Below are positions 1-8,701 of a stretch of DNA of 64,000 nucleotides, in pieces; the first letter of the stretch is position 1; each line of letters starts with the position of its first letter. Location: contig JAFADG010000044.1 of assembly GCA_023425025.1 (NCBI GenBank), positions 1-64,000 of the forward strand. The letters run 5' to 3'. The translations under genes were made by a program, and so were the position numbers. A model generated the notes under the pieces. That model had not been told where the DNA came from, searched no databases, and saw only the letters and a list, made by a program, of their open reading frames with translations. This stretch comes from Bacillota bacterium (GTDB lineage: Bacteria; Bacillota; Clostridia; Christensenellales; Aristaeellaceae).

Positions 1-276
1 TCCCAGTTTTCCCTGCAGCCCAGGGGCGAATATGTGATCGGCGTGTGCTTGGGTACGGCCTGCTATGTAAAAGGTTCCCAAAAAGTGTTGGATAAAGTGG
101 CAGGCGAATTGAATGCGCGCGTTGGCAGAACAACGTCCGACGGAAAGTTCACGCTGCAGGCGACCAGGTGCCTGGGGGCTTGTGGCCTGGCCCCTGTCAT
201 GATGATCAATGACGAAGTCTACGGAAGGCTGACCCCGGATGAAATACCGGGCATTTTGGCCAAGTATAAGGCGTAA
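1..276 (+). CDS. hydC: [FeFe]-hydrogenase subunit HydC / NuoE-like (partial, 5' end missing)
   Basis: This is the C-terminal part of a thioredoxin-like [2Fe-2S] subunit of the NuoE/HydC family, the small electron-transfer subunit of NADH-linked trimeric hydrogenases. The frame is open from base 1, so the true start lies outside the window; the GTG at 34 is an internal Val codon. The four cluster cysteines are visible: two in GVCLGTAC (visible residues 16 and 21) and two in RCLGACG (57 and 61), followed by the usual APVMMIND strand. The stop is followed after 2 bases by the next gene, so it belongs to the hyd operon. What is missing is the N-terminal helical domain, about 70 residues in the family. 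Confidence 0.9.
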   Translation, partial: SQFSLQPRGEYVIGVCLGTACYVKGSQKVLDKVAGELNARVGRTTSDGKFTLQATRCLGACGLAPVMMINDEVYGRLTPDEIPGILAKYKA

Positions 277-278
277 CC

Positions 279-845
279 ATGCGCGACCTGTCGCTGCACC
301 TTATGGATATTGTGCAAAACAGCATTCGGGCACAGGCGAAGCTCGTCACCATCCGCATGGCGCTTGAGGAGGGCAAAAGGCTTACCCTGACTGTCAGAGA
401 TGACGGCCTGGGCATGGCGCCGGAGCTTCTTGAAAAGGTGCAAAACCCTTTCACGACCACAAGGACCGAGCGGAAGATCGGTCTTGGGCTCCCGCTGCTT
501 GCGGATAACGCAAGGCGGACAGGCGGCGATGTACGGATCGAAAGCGCTTTGGAGAAAGGCACGGTCGTAACAGCCTTATTCTATACGGATCATATCGATT
601 GCATTCCGCTGGGAGACATTGCCGGAACCATGGCGGCACTGATCTCCGCCAACCCTGAATTGCCTGATTTTGACTTCTACCTGAGCGCCCATGGCATGGA
701 GGCTTCACTGGACACCCGGGTGATACGCAAGACCCTTGCCGGGATTGCGCTGAATGAACCGGAAATCGTCACTTGGATGCAGTCGTCATTGCAAGAGGAA
801 ATCCAACAAGTCTTTGGAGGGACGGATTATGAAATCCATCGCTGA
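279..845 (+). CDS. GHKL-type ATP-binding protein of the hydrogenase operon
   Basis: A 188-residue stand-alone histidine-kinase-like ATPase domain. The N-box Asn is at about residue 14 (IVQNSIRAQA), the G1 box is DDGLGM (41-46), there is an F-box-like NPFTTTR, and the G2 box is GLGLPLL (68-74). There is no sensor, dimerisation/phosphoacceptor or membrane segment, so it is not a complete kinase. A similar GHKL gene sits between hydC and hydB in other clostridial hydrogenase operons; its role there is unknown to me. It could act in assembly or regulation, or resemble an anti-sigma-factor kinase. It starts 2 bases after hydC, and its last 17 bases overlap the next gene, so translation is probably coupled. 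The C-terminal 80 residues have no motif I recognise. Confidence 0.8.
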   Translation: MRDLSLHLMDIVQNSIRAQAKLVTIRMALEEGKRLTLTVRDDGLGMAPELLEKVQNPFTTTRTERKIGLGLPLLADNARRTGGDVRIESALEKGTVVTALFYTDHIDCIPLGDIAGTMAALISANPELPDFDFYLSAHGMEASLDTRVIRKTLAGIALNEPEIVTWMQSSLQEEIQQVFGGTDYEIHR

Positions 846-1203
846 ACTGGAAGCCATAAGGCAGCAGACGCTGGACAAGGTACTGCTGCGCAAGGAAGAG
901 AAGGATGCCATACGCGTGGTCGTAGGCATGGCGACCTGCGGGATCGCCGCCGGCGCAAGGCCGGTAATGCTGTCTTTTGTGGAAGAGCTCAAGCGCCGAA
1001 ATGTAAGCAATGTTACCGTATCCCAAACCGGCTGCATCGGCATGTGCCGCCTGGAGCCCATGGTGGATATTATCGCCCCCGGCCAGGAGAAGGTCACTTA
1101 TGTAAAAGTAAAGCCTGAGATGGTGGGCCGCATCGTTGCGGAGCATATTGTCAACGGGCGTCCTGTGGGGGAATACACCATCGGCGCGTCGGAAAACGCC
1201 TGA
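829..1203 (+). CDS. HydD-like (2Fe-2S)-ferredoxin-fold protein with only three of four cysteines
   Basis: A 124-residue thioredoxin-fold protein. The start is ATG 829, preceded by a GGAGGG Shine-Dalgarno at about 815 that lies inside the upstream gene. Residues 30-80 align by eye with the [2Fe-2S] domain of HydC and HydB, but the first ligand position is Val32; only Cys37, Cys69 and Cys73 remain. In Acetobacterium woodii the hydrogenase has a fourth subunit, HydD, described as carrying no predicted cofactor; this protein fits that place by position and by its incomplete ligand set. The N-terminal 25 residues are a charged helix. The likely role is an accessory subunit of the HydABC complex. 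Function is inferred from context only. Confidence 0.75.
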   Translation: MKSIAELEAIRQQTLDKVLLRKEEKDAIRVVVGMATCGIAAGARPVMLSFVEELKRRNVSNVTVSQTGCIGMCRLEPMVDIIAPGQEKVTYVKVKPEMVGRIVAEHIVNGRPVGEYTIGASENA

Positions 1204-1227
1204 TAAGCGGCTTGAGGAGGAAATGAG

Positions 1228-3024
1228 ATGGATCTGTATCGTGCTCATGTGCTTGTCTGCGGCGGAACCGGCTGCCATTCGTCCGGTTCCAGCGAGCTGT
1301 TCAAGCGCTTTGATGAAAAGCTGAAGGAACATGGTCTGGAAAAAGAAGTGAAAATGGTGCGCACCGGCTGCTTTGGCCTGTGCGAAGCCGGCCCCGTGGT
1401 GATCGTGTATCCCGAAGGCACCTTCTACAGCCGCGTCAAAGCGGATGACGTGGATGAAATCGTCACCGAGCATCTGCTCAAGGGCCGCAAGGTGCAGCAC
1501 CTGGTGTATGTGGATCACGGCACCCAGGAAAGCAGCGCCTCCAAGTCTTTGGATGAGATCGGCTTTTACAAGAGCCAAATGCGCATCGCCCTGCGCAACT
1601 GCGGCGTGATCGACCCGGAAAACATTGACGAATATATCGCTTTTGACGGATACAAGGCCCTTGCCAAGGCGCTGACCTCCATGACCCGTGAGCAGGTCAT
1701 TGATGAGGTTTTGAAGAGCGGCCTTCGCGGCCGCGGCGGCGCCGGCTTTTCTACGGGCATGAAATGGAAGTTTGCCTACCAAAGCCAGGCTGATCAAAAG
1801 TATGTCGCCTGCAACGCCGACGAGGGCGACCCCGGCGCGTTCATGGACCGCTCCGTGCTGGAGGGCGACCCCCACAGCGTGATTGAGGCCATGGCCATCG
1901 CCGGCTATGCCATCGGCGCCTCGGAAGGCTATATTTACGTCCGGGCGGAGTACCCCATCGCGGTAAAGCGCCTGGCCATCGCCATCGAACAGGCCAGGGA
2001 ATACGGCCTGCTTGGCAAAAACATTTTTGATACGGACTTTTCCTTTGATCTTCATGTGCGCCTTGGCGCGGGCGCTTTCGTATGCGGTGAGGAAACCGCT
2101 TTGATGGCTTCTGTGGAAGGCAAGCGCGGCGAACCCCGCTCCCGTCCGCCCTTCCCGGCGGTAAAGGGCATCTTCGGCAAGCCCACCAATATCAACAACG
2201 TGGAAACCTACGCCAACATCCCTCAAATTATTCTCAATGGCGCGGATTGGTTTGCCGGCATCGGCACGGAAAAATCCAAGGGCACCAAGGTGTTTGCGCT
2301 GGGCGGCAAGATCAACAACACGGGCCTTGTGGAAGTGCCCATGGGCACGCCCCTTCGCGAGATCATCTATGATATCGGCGGCGGTATCCCCGGCGGCAAG
2401 CAGTACAAGGCCGTGCAGACAGGCGGCCCCTCCGGCGGCTGCATTCCCACCGAGCACCTGGACATCTCCATCGAGTATGACACGTTGGTATCCATCGGCT
2501 CCATGATGGGCTCCGGCGGTATGATCGTGCTGGATGAAGACGACTGCATGGTGGACATCGCCCGCTACTTCCTGGACTTTACCGTGGATGAAAGCTGCGG
2601 CAAGTGCACTCCCTGCCGTATCGGCACCAAGCGCATGCTGGAGATTCTGGAGCGCATTGTGGAAGGCAAGGGCGAAATGGAGGACATCGACAAGCTGGAG
2701 ACGCTCGCCAAGAACATCAAGGCGACCGCGCTTTGCGGCCTTGGCCAGTCGGCGCCCAACCCCATTTTGTCCACTTTGAAGTATTTCCGCCCCGAATACG
2801 AGGCCCACATCAAGGAAAAACGCTGCCCCGCCCATCATTGCCAAGCGCTTTTGAGCTTTGCCATCACCGACAAGTGCCGTGGCTGCACCCTGTGCGCCAA
2901 GGTCTGCCCGGCGGACGCGATTACCGGCGAAGTGCGCAAGCAGCATACGATCGATACCCAAAAGTGCTTAAAGTGCGGCGCTTGCATGGAAAAATGCCGC
3001 TTTGGCGCCATCGTGAAAAACTGA
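1228..3024 (+). CDS. hydB: NADH-dependent [FeFe]-hydrogenase, flavin subunit HydB (NuoF-like)
   Basis: A 598-residue flavoprotein subunit that oxidises or reduces NAD(H) and passes electrons to HydA. Domains in order: an N-terminal thioredoxin-like [2Fe-2S] domain with Cys11, Cys16, Cys48 and Cys52; the NuoF FMN/NADH core with GRGGAGFSTG and the GAGAFVCGEETAL loop; an SLBB-like region; the N3-type [4Fe-4S] site ESCGKCTPC near residues 452-460; and a C-terminal two-cluster ferredoxin domain (CRGCTLC near 550, CLKCGAC near 580). This is the architecture of HydB of bifurcating trimeric hydrogenases, which couple NADH and reduced ferredoxin to H2. ATG 1228 has GAGGAGG seven bases upstream. It is followed 19 bases later by hydA. 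Confidence 0.95.
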   Translation: MDLYRAHVLVCGGTGCHSSGSSELFKRFDEKLKEHGLEKEVKMVRTGCFGLCEAGPVVIVYPEGTFYSRVKADDVDEIVTEHLLKGRKVQHLVYVDHGTQESSASKSLDEIGFYKSQMRIALRNCGVIDPENIDEYIAFDGYKALAKALTSMTREQVIDEVLKSGLRGRGGAGFSTGMKWKFAYQSQADQKYVACNADEGDPGAFMDRSVLEGDPHSVIEAMAIAGYAIGASEGYIYVRAEYPIAVKRLAIAIEQAREYGLLGKNIFDTDFSFDLHVRLGAGAFVCGEETALMASVEGKRGEPRSRPPFPAVKGIFGKPTNINNVETYANIPQIILNGADWFAGIGTEKSKGTKVFALGGKINNTGLVEVPMGTPLREIIYDIGGGIPGGKQYKAVQTGGPSGGCIPTEHLDISIEYDTLVSIGSMMGSGGMIVLDEDDCMVDIARYFLDFTVDESCGKCTPCRIGTKRMLEILERIVEGKGEMEDIDKLETLAKNIKATALCGLGQSAPNPILSTLKYFRPEYEAHIKEKRCPAHHCQALLSFAITDKCRGCTLCAKVCPADAITGEVRKQHTIDTQKCLKCGACMEKCRFGAIVKN

Positions 3025-3043
3025 CGGCGAGGAGGAAATCAAC

Positions 3044-4792
3044 ATGGAACAACTGGTTACGCTGACCATAGACGGCGTCAAGGTGGAAGTCCCCGCCGGC
3101 ACCACGGTGCTGGAAGCCGCCAAGCAGGCGCATATCAATATCCCCACGCTGTGTTATTTGAAAGGCCTCAACGAGATCGCGGCATGCAGGATCTGTGTGG
3201 TGGATACCGGCGCCCGTGCGCTGCAGGCTGCCTGCGTGTTGCCCGTGGCCCCCAACATGGTGGTCAAAACGAATACGCCCGCCGTACGCGAAGCGCGCAA
3301 GGTGAACCTTGAGCTCATCTTGAGCACCCACGACAAAAAGTGCCTTTCATGCACCCGCAGCCAAAACTGCGAATTGCAAAAGCTCTGCCTGGATATGGGC
3401 GTTGAGGACGGGGGCCGCTTTGAAGGCAAGAAAAACGCATACGATGTGGACGACGTATCGCCCTCTATCGTGCGCGACAACAACAAGTGCATTCTGTGCC
3501 GCCGCTGCGTGGCTGCCTGCACAAAGTACCAGAGCGTAGGCGTGATTGGTGCGGTCAACCGCGGCTTTACTACGGCCATTGAATCCCCGTGGGAAAGGAA
3601 GCTCAACGACATGGCCTGCATCAACTGCGGCCAGTGCATTGCCGTCTGTCCCGTTGGCGCGCTGCGCGAAAAGGATGAAACGGACCTCGTATGGCAATTG
3701 ATCAGCAACCCCAAGAAGCATGTGGTCGTGCAGACGGCCCCTGCCGTCCGCGCCGCGCTGGGGGAGGAGTTCGGCATGGAAATCGGCACCCGCGTGACGG
3801 GGAAAATGGCCGCCGCCCTTCGCCGTATGGGCTTTGACAAGGTGTTTGACACCGACTTCGCCGCGGACCTGACCATTATGGAGGAAGCGACGGAGCTTTT
3901 GGGCCGTTTGCAGGACGGCGGCGTGCTGCCCATGATCACCTCCTGCTCGCCCGGCTGGATCAAATATTGCGAGCACTACTATCCCGATTTCATTCCCAAC
4001 CTGTCTTCCTGCAAGTCGCCCCATGAAATGCTGGGCGCCATGATCAAGACTTACTACGCCGAGAAGGCCGGCATCAACGCGGGCGACATCGCTGTCGTAT
4101 CCGTCATGCCCTGCACCGCCAAGAAGTTTGAGGCCGACAGGCCCGAGCTTGCCGGCGCCGGCTATCCGGACGTGGACGCGGTGATCACCACCCGCGAGCT
4201 GGCGAAGATGATCAAGGAAGCCGGCATTGATTTTGTTCATCTGCCCGACGAGGATTTTGACGATCTGCTGGGCGAAAGCACCGGCGCCGGCGTCATCTTT
4301 GGCGCGACCGGCGGCGTGATGGAAGCGGCCCTGCGCACCGCCTACGAGGTGGTGACGGGCAAGGAACTGCCCAAGGTGGAGTTTGATCAGGTCCGCGGCC
4401 TGGAAGGCGTGAAGGAAGCTACCATAAAGGTGGGGGACATCGCCCTGAACGTCGCGGTGGCCCACGGCACCGCCAATGCTTCCAAGGTATTGGAAAGCGT
4501 TCGCAGCGGCGAAAAATCCTATCACTTTATCGAGGTCATGGGCTGCCCGGGCGGCTGCGTCACCGGCGGCGGCCAGCCCATTGTTTCCGCCCAGAAGCGC
4601 ATGGAGGTAAACCCCAGCAAGCTGCGCGCCGCGGCGCTGTACGGCGAGGATACCGACAAGCCCATGCGCAAGAGCCATCAAAACAAGGGCGTGAAAAAAC
4701 TGTATGAGGAATTCCTCGAAAAGCCCAACAGCCACAAGGCCCATGAGCTGCTGCATACCCACTATACGGCAAGGCCGAAATACACGAAGTAA
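3044..4792 (+). CDS. hydA: [FeFe]-hydrogenase catalytic subunit HydA, group A trimeric type
   Basis: A 582-residue H2-producing/consuming subunit. The N-terminal [2Fe-2S] domain has cysteines at 37, 48, 51 and 64, followed by the His-ligated [4Fe-4S] domain (HDKKCLSC, about 96-103), then two ferredoxin clusters (CILCRRC near 149, CINCGQC near 192). The H-cluster motifs are L1 TSCSPGW (299-305), L2 MPCTAKKFE (355-363) and L3 VMGCPGGCVTGGGQ (498-511). L1 has Ser302 where the textbook motif has a second Cys, and L3 has Gly for the usual Ala before Cys501. The C-terminus ends in the short LLHTHY-type tail common in clostridial enzymes. The maturases HydE, HydF and HydG are not in the window. Last gene of the operon; a terminator follows. 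Confidence 0.95.
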   Translation: MEQLVTLTIDGVKVEVPAGTTVLEAAKQAHINIPTLCYLKGLNEIAACRICVVDTGARALQAACVLPVAPNMVVKTNTPAVREARKVNLELILSTHDKKCLSCTRSQNCELQKLCLDMGVEDGGRFEGKKNAYDVDDVSPSIVRDNNKCILCRRCVAACTKYQSVGVIGAVNRGFTTAIESPWERKLNDMACINCGQCIAVCPVGALREKDETDLVWQLISNPKKHVVVQTAPAVRAALGEEFGMEIGTRVTGKMAAALRRMGFDKVFDTDFAADLTIMEEATELLGRLQDGGVLPMITSCSPGWIKYCEHYYPDFIPNLSSCKSPHEMLGAMIKTYYAEKAGINAGDIAVVSVMPCTAKKFEADRPELAGAGYPDVDAVITTRELAKMIKEAGIDFVHLPDEDFDDLLGESTGAGVIFGATGGVMEAALRTAYEVVTGKELPKVEFDQVRGLEGVKEATIKVGDIALNVAVAHGTANASKVLESVRSGEKSYHFIEVMGCPGGCVTGGGQPIVSAQKRMEVNPSKLRAAALYGEDTDKPMRKSHQNKGVKKLYEEFLEKPNSHKAHELLHTHYTARPKYTK

Positions 4793-4808
4793 ATCAATAA
4801 AGCAAGAG

Positions 4809-4842
4809 AGCAGCTTTCCTTTTGGATAGCTGCTTTTTTATA
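4809..4842. terminator. Bidirectional terminator between hydA and the beta-lactamase-family gene
   Basis: A perfect 7-base stem, AGCAGCT (4809-4815) with AGCTGCT (4828-4834), is followed by a run of T on the + strand. A-rich sequence on the other side gives some T-run for the - strand. It lies in the 59-base gap between two convergent operons and can serve both. Confidence 0.75.
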
Positions 4843-4851
4843 TCGCCTGTC

Positions 4852-6042
4852 TTATTTTTTCAGGTACCCATCCTTGCCCAGCGCCCAGACGATCAGATCC
4901 CGGTTGACGCAGGCAAGGTGCCCATAGCGCGCCTCGCTGGCGCCGCTGTTCAAAAACACAAATCCGTTGCCGGTAGAGGGCTGATAAAAAACGCCTTCCG
5001 CCGCGCCATAGGCAAAGCCCTGGTGGCCATACAGCCGGCCTGTATGCAGGGCTGGATCCTCCACAGCCACCAGGCCTATGCAATGCAGGGCATGAGGGCC
5101 ATGCTTTCCATAGGCGGCGGCAGGCGTCTGCATGTTTTGAATGCTGTTCTTTGAAAGAATACCGCCGCCGTCCTTGATCAGCTCACACGCGAGCTTTCCC
5201 AGCGAAGGGGCATCGGTAAACAGGTTTCCGGCGGCGGGGAGGTAATGGTATTCCGGCGCAGGCTGCAAAAGCGCGTCGGCAGCGTGCAGCCTGGCGGACG
5301 GATCAAAAAGCGGCTTTGCGCTGCGGCGCTTTGAGAGCACGCGGTAGATGCAGGCAATATTGCCGGCATGGTTAAAATGCTTCAAAGTATAGCTGGCCTG
5401 CATGTCAAGAGGCGTAAACACCGATTCCTGCATAAGCGCTTCCAGGCTTTTGTCCGCAATGATCTCCATAAGGCTGCCGATCATGCCTGCGGCCAGGTTG
5501 CTGTAGCGGAAGGCTTCGCCCGGAGCGGTTGAAAGATAATTCATGGGGTCATCCAGCAAAGCCTTCAGGGGAAGCGGTGAGCGCAGCGCCTTGTCATAGC
5601 CAGGCCCATCCCATATGCCGGAGGTGTGCGTGAACAGATGCCTTACAAGAACAGGCTGATCCGGAAAGCGCGGATTGCGGATGGGATAGGGGAAATAGCG
5701 TTCCACCGGCGCATCCAGATCAAGCAGGCCCTTTTCAACAAGCAGCATCGCGCCAACCGCCGTTACCATCTTGGTGATGGAAGCCGCCCTGAAAACAATA
5801 TCCGGCGCGACATAAGTATCCGGCAGCCGGGCATAGCCATAGGTCACAAGCGGCCCCAGGCCGCCTTCCCGGATCAATTGCAAACAGCCGCCAATCACAT
5901 GATGACGGCGGAAGATGCTGTTCAATAAATGTAACTGATCCTCGGCAAGAGACGGCCCGGACGATTCACAACTGTTTATCTGCAAACCAAGAAAGGGCAG
6001 CGCAAGCCGGTACAGCCTGTTTTTCCATGGGCCAACCGGCAT
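4852..6042 (-). CDS. Serine beta-lactamase-family hydrolase / penicillin-binding-protein-like (class C fold)
   Basis: A 396-residue member of the beta-lactamase/DD-peptidase-like family (Pfam Beta-lactamase). The active-site triad motifs are present: SxxK as SITK (Ser88-Lys91), YSN at 180-182, and a C-terminal HQG replacing KTG. There is no convincing signal peptide or membrane helix, so it may be cytoplasmic or exported by an unusual N-terminus. The family covers esterases, D-amino-acid peptidases and peptidoglycan hydrolases, and substrate cannot be read from sequence; clinical beta-lactam resistance should not be assumed. Strong GAGGGGGG precedes ATG 6042. It lies 23 bases after pncB and is probably the last gene of the lgt-pncB operon. 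Confidence 0.8.
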   Translation of the reverse strand: MPVGPWKNRLYRLALPFLGLQINSCESSGPSLAEDQLHLLNSIFRRHHVIGGCLQLIREGGLGPLVTYGYARLPDTYVAPDIVFRAASITKMVTAVGAMLLVEKGLLDLDAPVERYFPYPIRNPRFPDQPVLVRHLFTHTSGIWDGPGYDKALRSPLPLKALLDDPMNYLSTAPGEAFRYSNLAAGMIGSLMEIIADKSLEALMQESVFTPLDMQASYTLKHFNHAGNIACIYRVLSKRRSAKPLFDPSARLHAADALLQPAPEYHYLPAAGNLFTDAPSLGKLACELIKDGGGILSKNSIQNMQTPAAAYGKHGPHALHCIGLVAVEDPALHTGRLYGHQGFAYGAAEGVFYQPSTGNGFVFLNSGASEARYGHLACVNRDLIVWALGKDGYLKK

Positions 6043-6065
6043 ATGCTATCCCCCCTCTTTTGCAA

Positions 6066-7502
6066 TCAGACAGCCGTGCTGCCCTCGGCCAACAGCCGCT
6101 GCTTCAAGTCATACAGCGGCTGGCTCAGGTCCACTTTGTAGCGGTGGGGCGCCTGCAGCCGCTTGTATTCACCCCAAAGCGTATCCAGCTCTTTGGCGGC
6201 ATAGGCCTTGATTTGTGTGAGCGCGGGGGATGTGTATACCAGTTCGCCCGACAAAAAGACGGGCACCAGCATGGGGCGGAGGATATAGTCCGTTACGGTC
6301 ATGGATTTCCACGTGTTTTCCGGGTCAAACAGCCGCAAGGGCTGACTTTCGTCATATTGCTCCTCTTCCAGCGCAATCAGGTCCGCCAGCGCCTTCTCGG
6401 TTTTCCGGTCATACACGCGGTACAGCACCTTTAAGCCGGGGTTGGTGATCTTTTGGGGGTTTTCCGATATCTTGATCCTGGGATACAGCGTGCCGCCGAT
6501 CTCTTCCGCCGCCAGCTTGTATACGCCGCCCAGGGCGGGATTGTCCTGGCTGGTGATCAGCCGGGTGCCTACGCCCCAAACGTCAATTTGCGCCCCCTGG
6601 GCCTTCAGGTTCCAGATAACGTCCTCATCCAGATCACCGCTGGCGAAAATTTTCGTATTCGGAAAGCCCGCGTCGTCCAGCATCTTTCTTGCGGTACGGC
6701 TCAAATACGTCATGTCTCCGCTGTCCAGGCGGATGCCGACGGGCTCGTATCCCTTTTCCCGCAGTTCCTCGAACACGGTGATGGCATTGGGGACGCCGCT
6801 GCGCAGGGTATCATACGTATCTACCAGCAGCATACAACTGTCGGGGAAGGTTTCAGCGTAAGCCCGAAAGGCTTCCAGCTCACTTTCAAAGGACATGACC
6901 CAGCTGTGGGCATGGGTGCCCTTGACGGGTATGCCAAACATTTGCCCGGTCAGTACGTTGCTGGTGGCGCTGCATCCGCCGATGATCGCGGCGCGGGCGC
7001 CGTAGATGCCTGCATCCGGCCCCTGAGCGCGGCGCAGGCCGAACTCCAGCACGCTGCCGCCCTGGGCGGCCTGGCAGACCCTTGCCGCCTTGGTGGCAAT
7101 CAGCGTTTGATGGTTGACGATGTTCAAAAGCGCGGTTTCTATAAACTGAGCTTCCATAATCGGCGCATAGACGCGGATGATCGGCTCGTTCGGGAAAACC
7201 ACCGTGCCTTCCGGCAGCGCGTGCAGATCGCCGGTGAAGCGAAGGCGGGATAATTCCTGCAAAAAAGATTCATCAAACAGCTTTAGGGAGCGGAGATAGC
7301 TCAAATCCTCCTCGTCGAAGGACAGGTTTTGAATATAGTGAATGGCTTGCTCCAGGCCGGCGGCGATGGCATGGGCGGTCACATCGCCCTGCTTGCGGTA
7401 ATATAAATCAAACACAGCCCTGTTTTTCTGCATGCCGTGCTTCCAGTATCCGTACATCATGGTCAATTGGTACAGGTCCGTCATCATGGTAAGATTCCGC
7501 AT
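6066..7502 (-). CDS. pncB: Nicotinate phosphoribosyltransferase
   Basis: A 478-residue enzyme converting nicotinate and PRPP to nicotinate mononucleotide (Preiss-Handler NAD salvage). The N-terminus TMMTDLYQLTM with a following YGYW is the family signature; the middle contains ATKAARVCQAA, the GLRRAQGPDAG loop and the phosphate-binding stretch GIRLDSGDM. The length matches the bacterial PncB type. AGGAGG sits 7 bases before ATG 7502. It is 27 bases downstream of lgt, with no terminator between, so it is read from the lgt promoter. NAD supply is relevant to the NADH-linked hydrogenase and Rnf complex in this window, but the link is only by neighbourhood. Confidence 0.95.
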   Translation of the reverse strand: MRNLTMMTDLYQLTMMYGYWKHGMQKNRAVFDLYYRKQGDVTAHAIAAGLEQAIHYIQNLSFDEEDLSYLRSLKLFDESFLQELSRLRFTGDLHALPEGTVVFPNEPIIRVYAPIMEAQFIETALLNIVNHQTLIATKAARVCQAAQGGSVLEFGLRRAQGPDAGIYGARAAIIGGCSATSNVLTGQMFGIPVKGTHAHSWVMSFESELEAFRAYAETFPDSCMLLVDTYDTLRSGVPNAITVFEELREKGYEPVGIRLDSGDMTYLSRTARKMLDDAGFPNTKIFASGDLDEDVIWNLKAQGAQIDVWGVGTRLITSQDNPALGGVYKLAAEEIGGTLYPRIKISENPQKITNPGLKVLYRVYDRKTEKALADLIALEEEQYDESQPLRLFDPENTWKSMTVTDYILRPMLVPVFLSGELVYTSPALTQIKAYAAKELDTLWGEYKRLQAPHRYKVDLSQPLYDLKQRLLAEGSTAV

Positions 7503-7529
7503 AAAATAGCCTCCTGTGTATGAAAAGCA

Positions 7530-8639
7530 TTACGTATCGGATGATGAAAAAGGATACAGGGCCAGGGCCCCCGCGGGGATGCAAAGGGAGATCAAAGCGA
7601 CAAACGCCGTCTGTGCGGACAGCAAATTTTGCGAGCCGTTCCAGTATACCAGAAAAACGGCAAACACGGCAGACAAAACCCAAAAAGGAATGGATGTGAT
7701 CCAGGAAACTTTGCCCTTGCCGGCCAATGGCCAGCAAAGGAACAGAGCGCACAGCGCGAGAATGGCAATGCTCGAATAGGGCCATACATACGCGATTTGG
7801 GTATGGCTGCGGCTCACATATAAAAGGTAGAAGGAGTGCACAAGAAACAGGAGGGCGGCTGCGAAGGAAAGCTGCCTTCCGCCTTTTTTCAGCATGCGAA
7901 CGGCAAAGATGACAAATACGGCGGCCATGGCCAGAAGGCTCAGCCATTGGGAAACACGGACCGTGCCATTGAGCCACATCAGACTGTCCAGCCGCAAGCC
8001 TTCCACTACCGCCCGCCCTGCGCCATACAGCAAAAGGTACCACAGAAAAACGTCGCCCCGCCGGGTCATGCGCTTGCGGAAGGCCATCAGCAGCGCAAAG
8101 CATAAAAAGTCCCATGCCGATTCATAAAAAAAGGCGGCCAGGTGCCATTCTCCGCCCATTGCGTTGGGAATGTACACGGCAAAGGGGAAGAACTGCCACT
8201 TGGGGTTTAAAACCAGCTCCCCGTAGGCTTCCATGTTGAAAAAATTGCCCCAGCGGCCAAGGGCCTGCGCCAGTACCACCGAAGGAGCGAACATATCCAG
8301 CAAGGTGAGCAGATTGATTTTTTTCCGCGTCGCATTCAGCCACAGGCCCAGAAATCCGCCGATCAGGGCACCGTAAATGGCTACGCCGCCTTCCCATACA
8401 TACAGGATGCGCACGAGGTCAGAGGCGAATTGATCCCAGGAAAAAACCACAAAATACAACCTGGCGCCGATGATGCCAAGCGGAATGGCCCACAGCGCGC
8501 AGTCGATGGCCGTATCCTTGGGCAGCCCAAGCCGTTTTTCCTCACGTCCGCAAAGAAATATCCCCAGCGCAATGCCGGTCACAATGATCAGACTGTACCA
8601 GGGCACGATTCCAAACGCCAAACGGTCAGGCTGCAGCAA
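7530..8639 (-). CDS. lgt: Prolipoprotein diacylglyceryl transferase with an extra C-terminal membrane region
   Basis: A 369-residue membrane enzyme that attaches diacylglycerol to the lipobox cysteine of prolipoproteins. The Lgt core (first ~255 residues) shows several membrane helices and the signature GRWGNFFNMEAYG. About 110 further residues contain more hydrophobic segments not found in ordinary Lgt (usually 260-300 aa). The start is TTG 8639: AAAGAGGTG lies 9 bases upstream. The ATG at 8705 cannot be used because it lies at the -35 element of a perfect promoter (8673-8701) whose transcript begins near 8666. The 5' UTR is about 26 bases. First gene of the lgt-pncB-hydrolase operon. Confidence 0.93.
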   Translation of the reverse strand: MLQPDRLAFGIVPWYSLIIVTGIALGIFLCGREEKRLGLPKDTAIDCALWAIPLGIIGARLYFVVFSWDQFASDLVRILYVWEGGVAIYGALIGGFLGLWLNATRKKINLLTLLDMFAPSVVLAQALGRWGNFFNMEAYGELVLNPKWQFFPFAVYIPNAMGGEWHLAAFFYESAWDFLCFALLMAFRKRMTRRGDVFLWYLLLYGAGRAVVEGLRLDSLMWLNGTVRVSQWLSLLAMAAVFVIFAVRMLKKGGRQLSFAAALLFLVHSFYLLYVSRSHTQIAYVWPYSSIAILALCALFLCWPLAGKGKVSWITSIPFWVLSAVFAVFLVYWNGSQNLLSAQTAFVALISLCIPAGALALYPFSSSDT

Positions 8640-8672
8640 AGCAAAAGACACCTCTTTTCCATGGTTTTCATC

Positions 8673-8701
8673 ATTATAGTATTGCCCCCAGCCACTGTCA
8701 A
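8673..8701 (-). promoter_or_regulatory. Consensus sigma-A promoter of the lgt operon
   Basis: On the - strand TTGACA (8696-8701) and TATAAT (8673-8678) are separated by 17 bases, a perfect consensus. The predicted transcript start is near 8666, just upstream of the TTG start of lgt, which rules out the longer reading frame starting at 8705. Confidence 0.9.

Noticed and set aside
769..2961. Long antisense frame (730 codons) on the - strand opposite hydB
   Set aside because: It mirrors the well-supported hydB/HydD genes, has Ala/Gly/His-rich composition typical of a GC-rich shadow frame, and has no recognisable domain.
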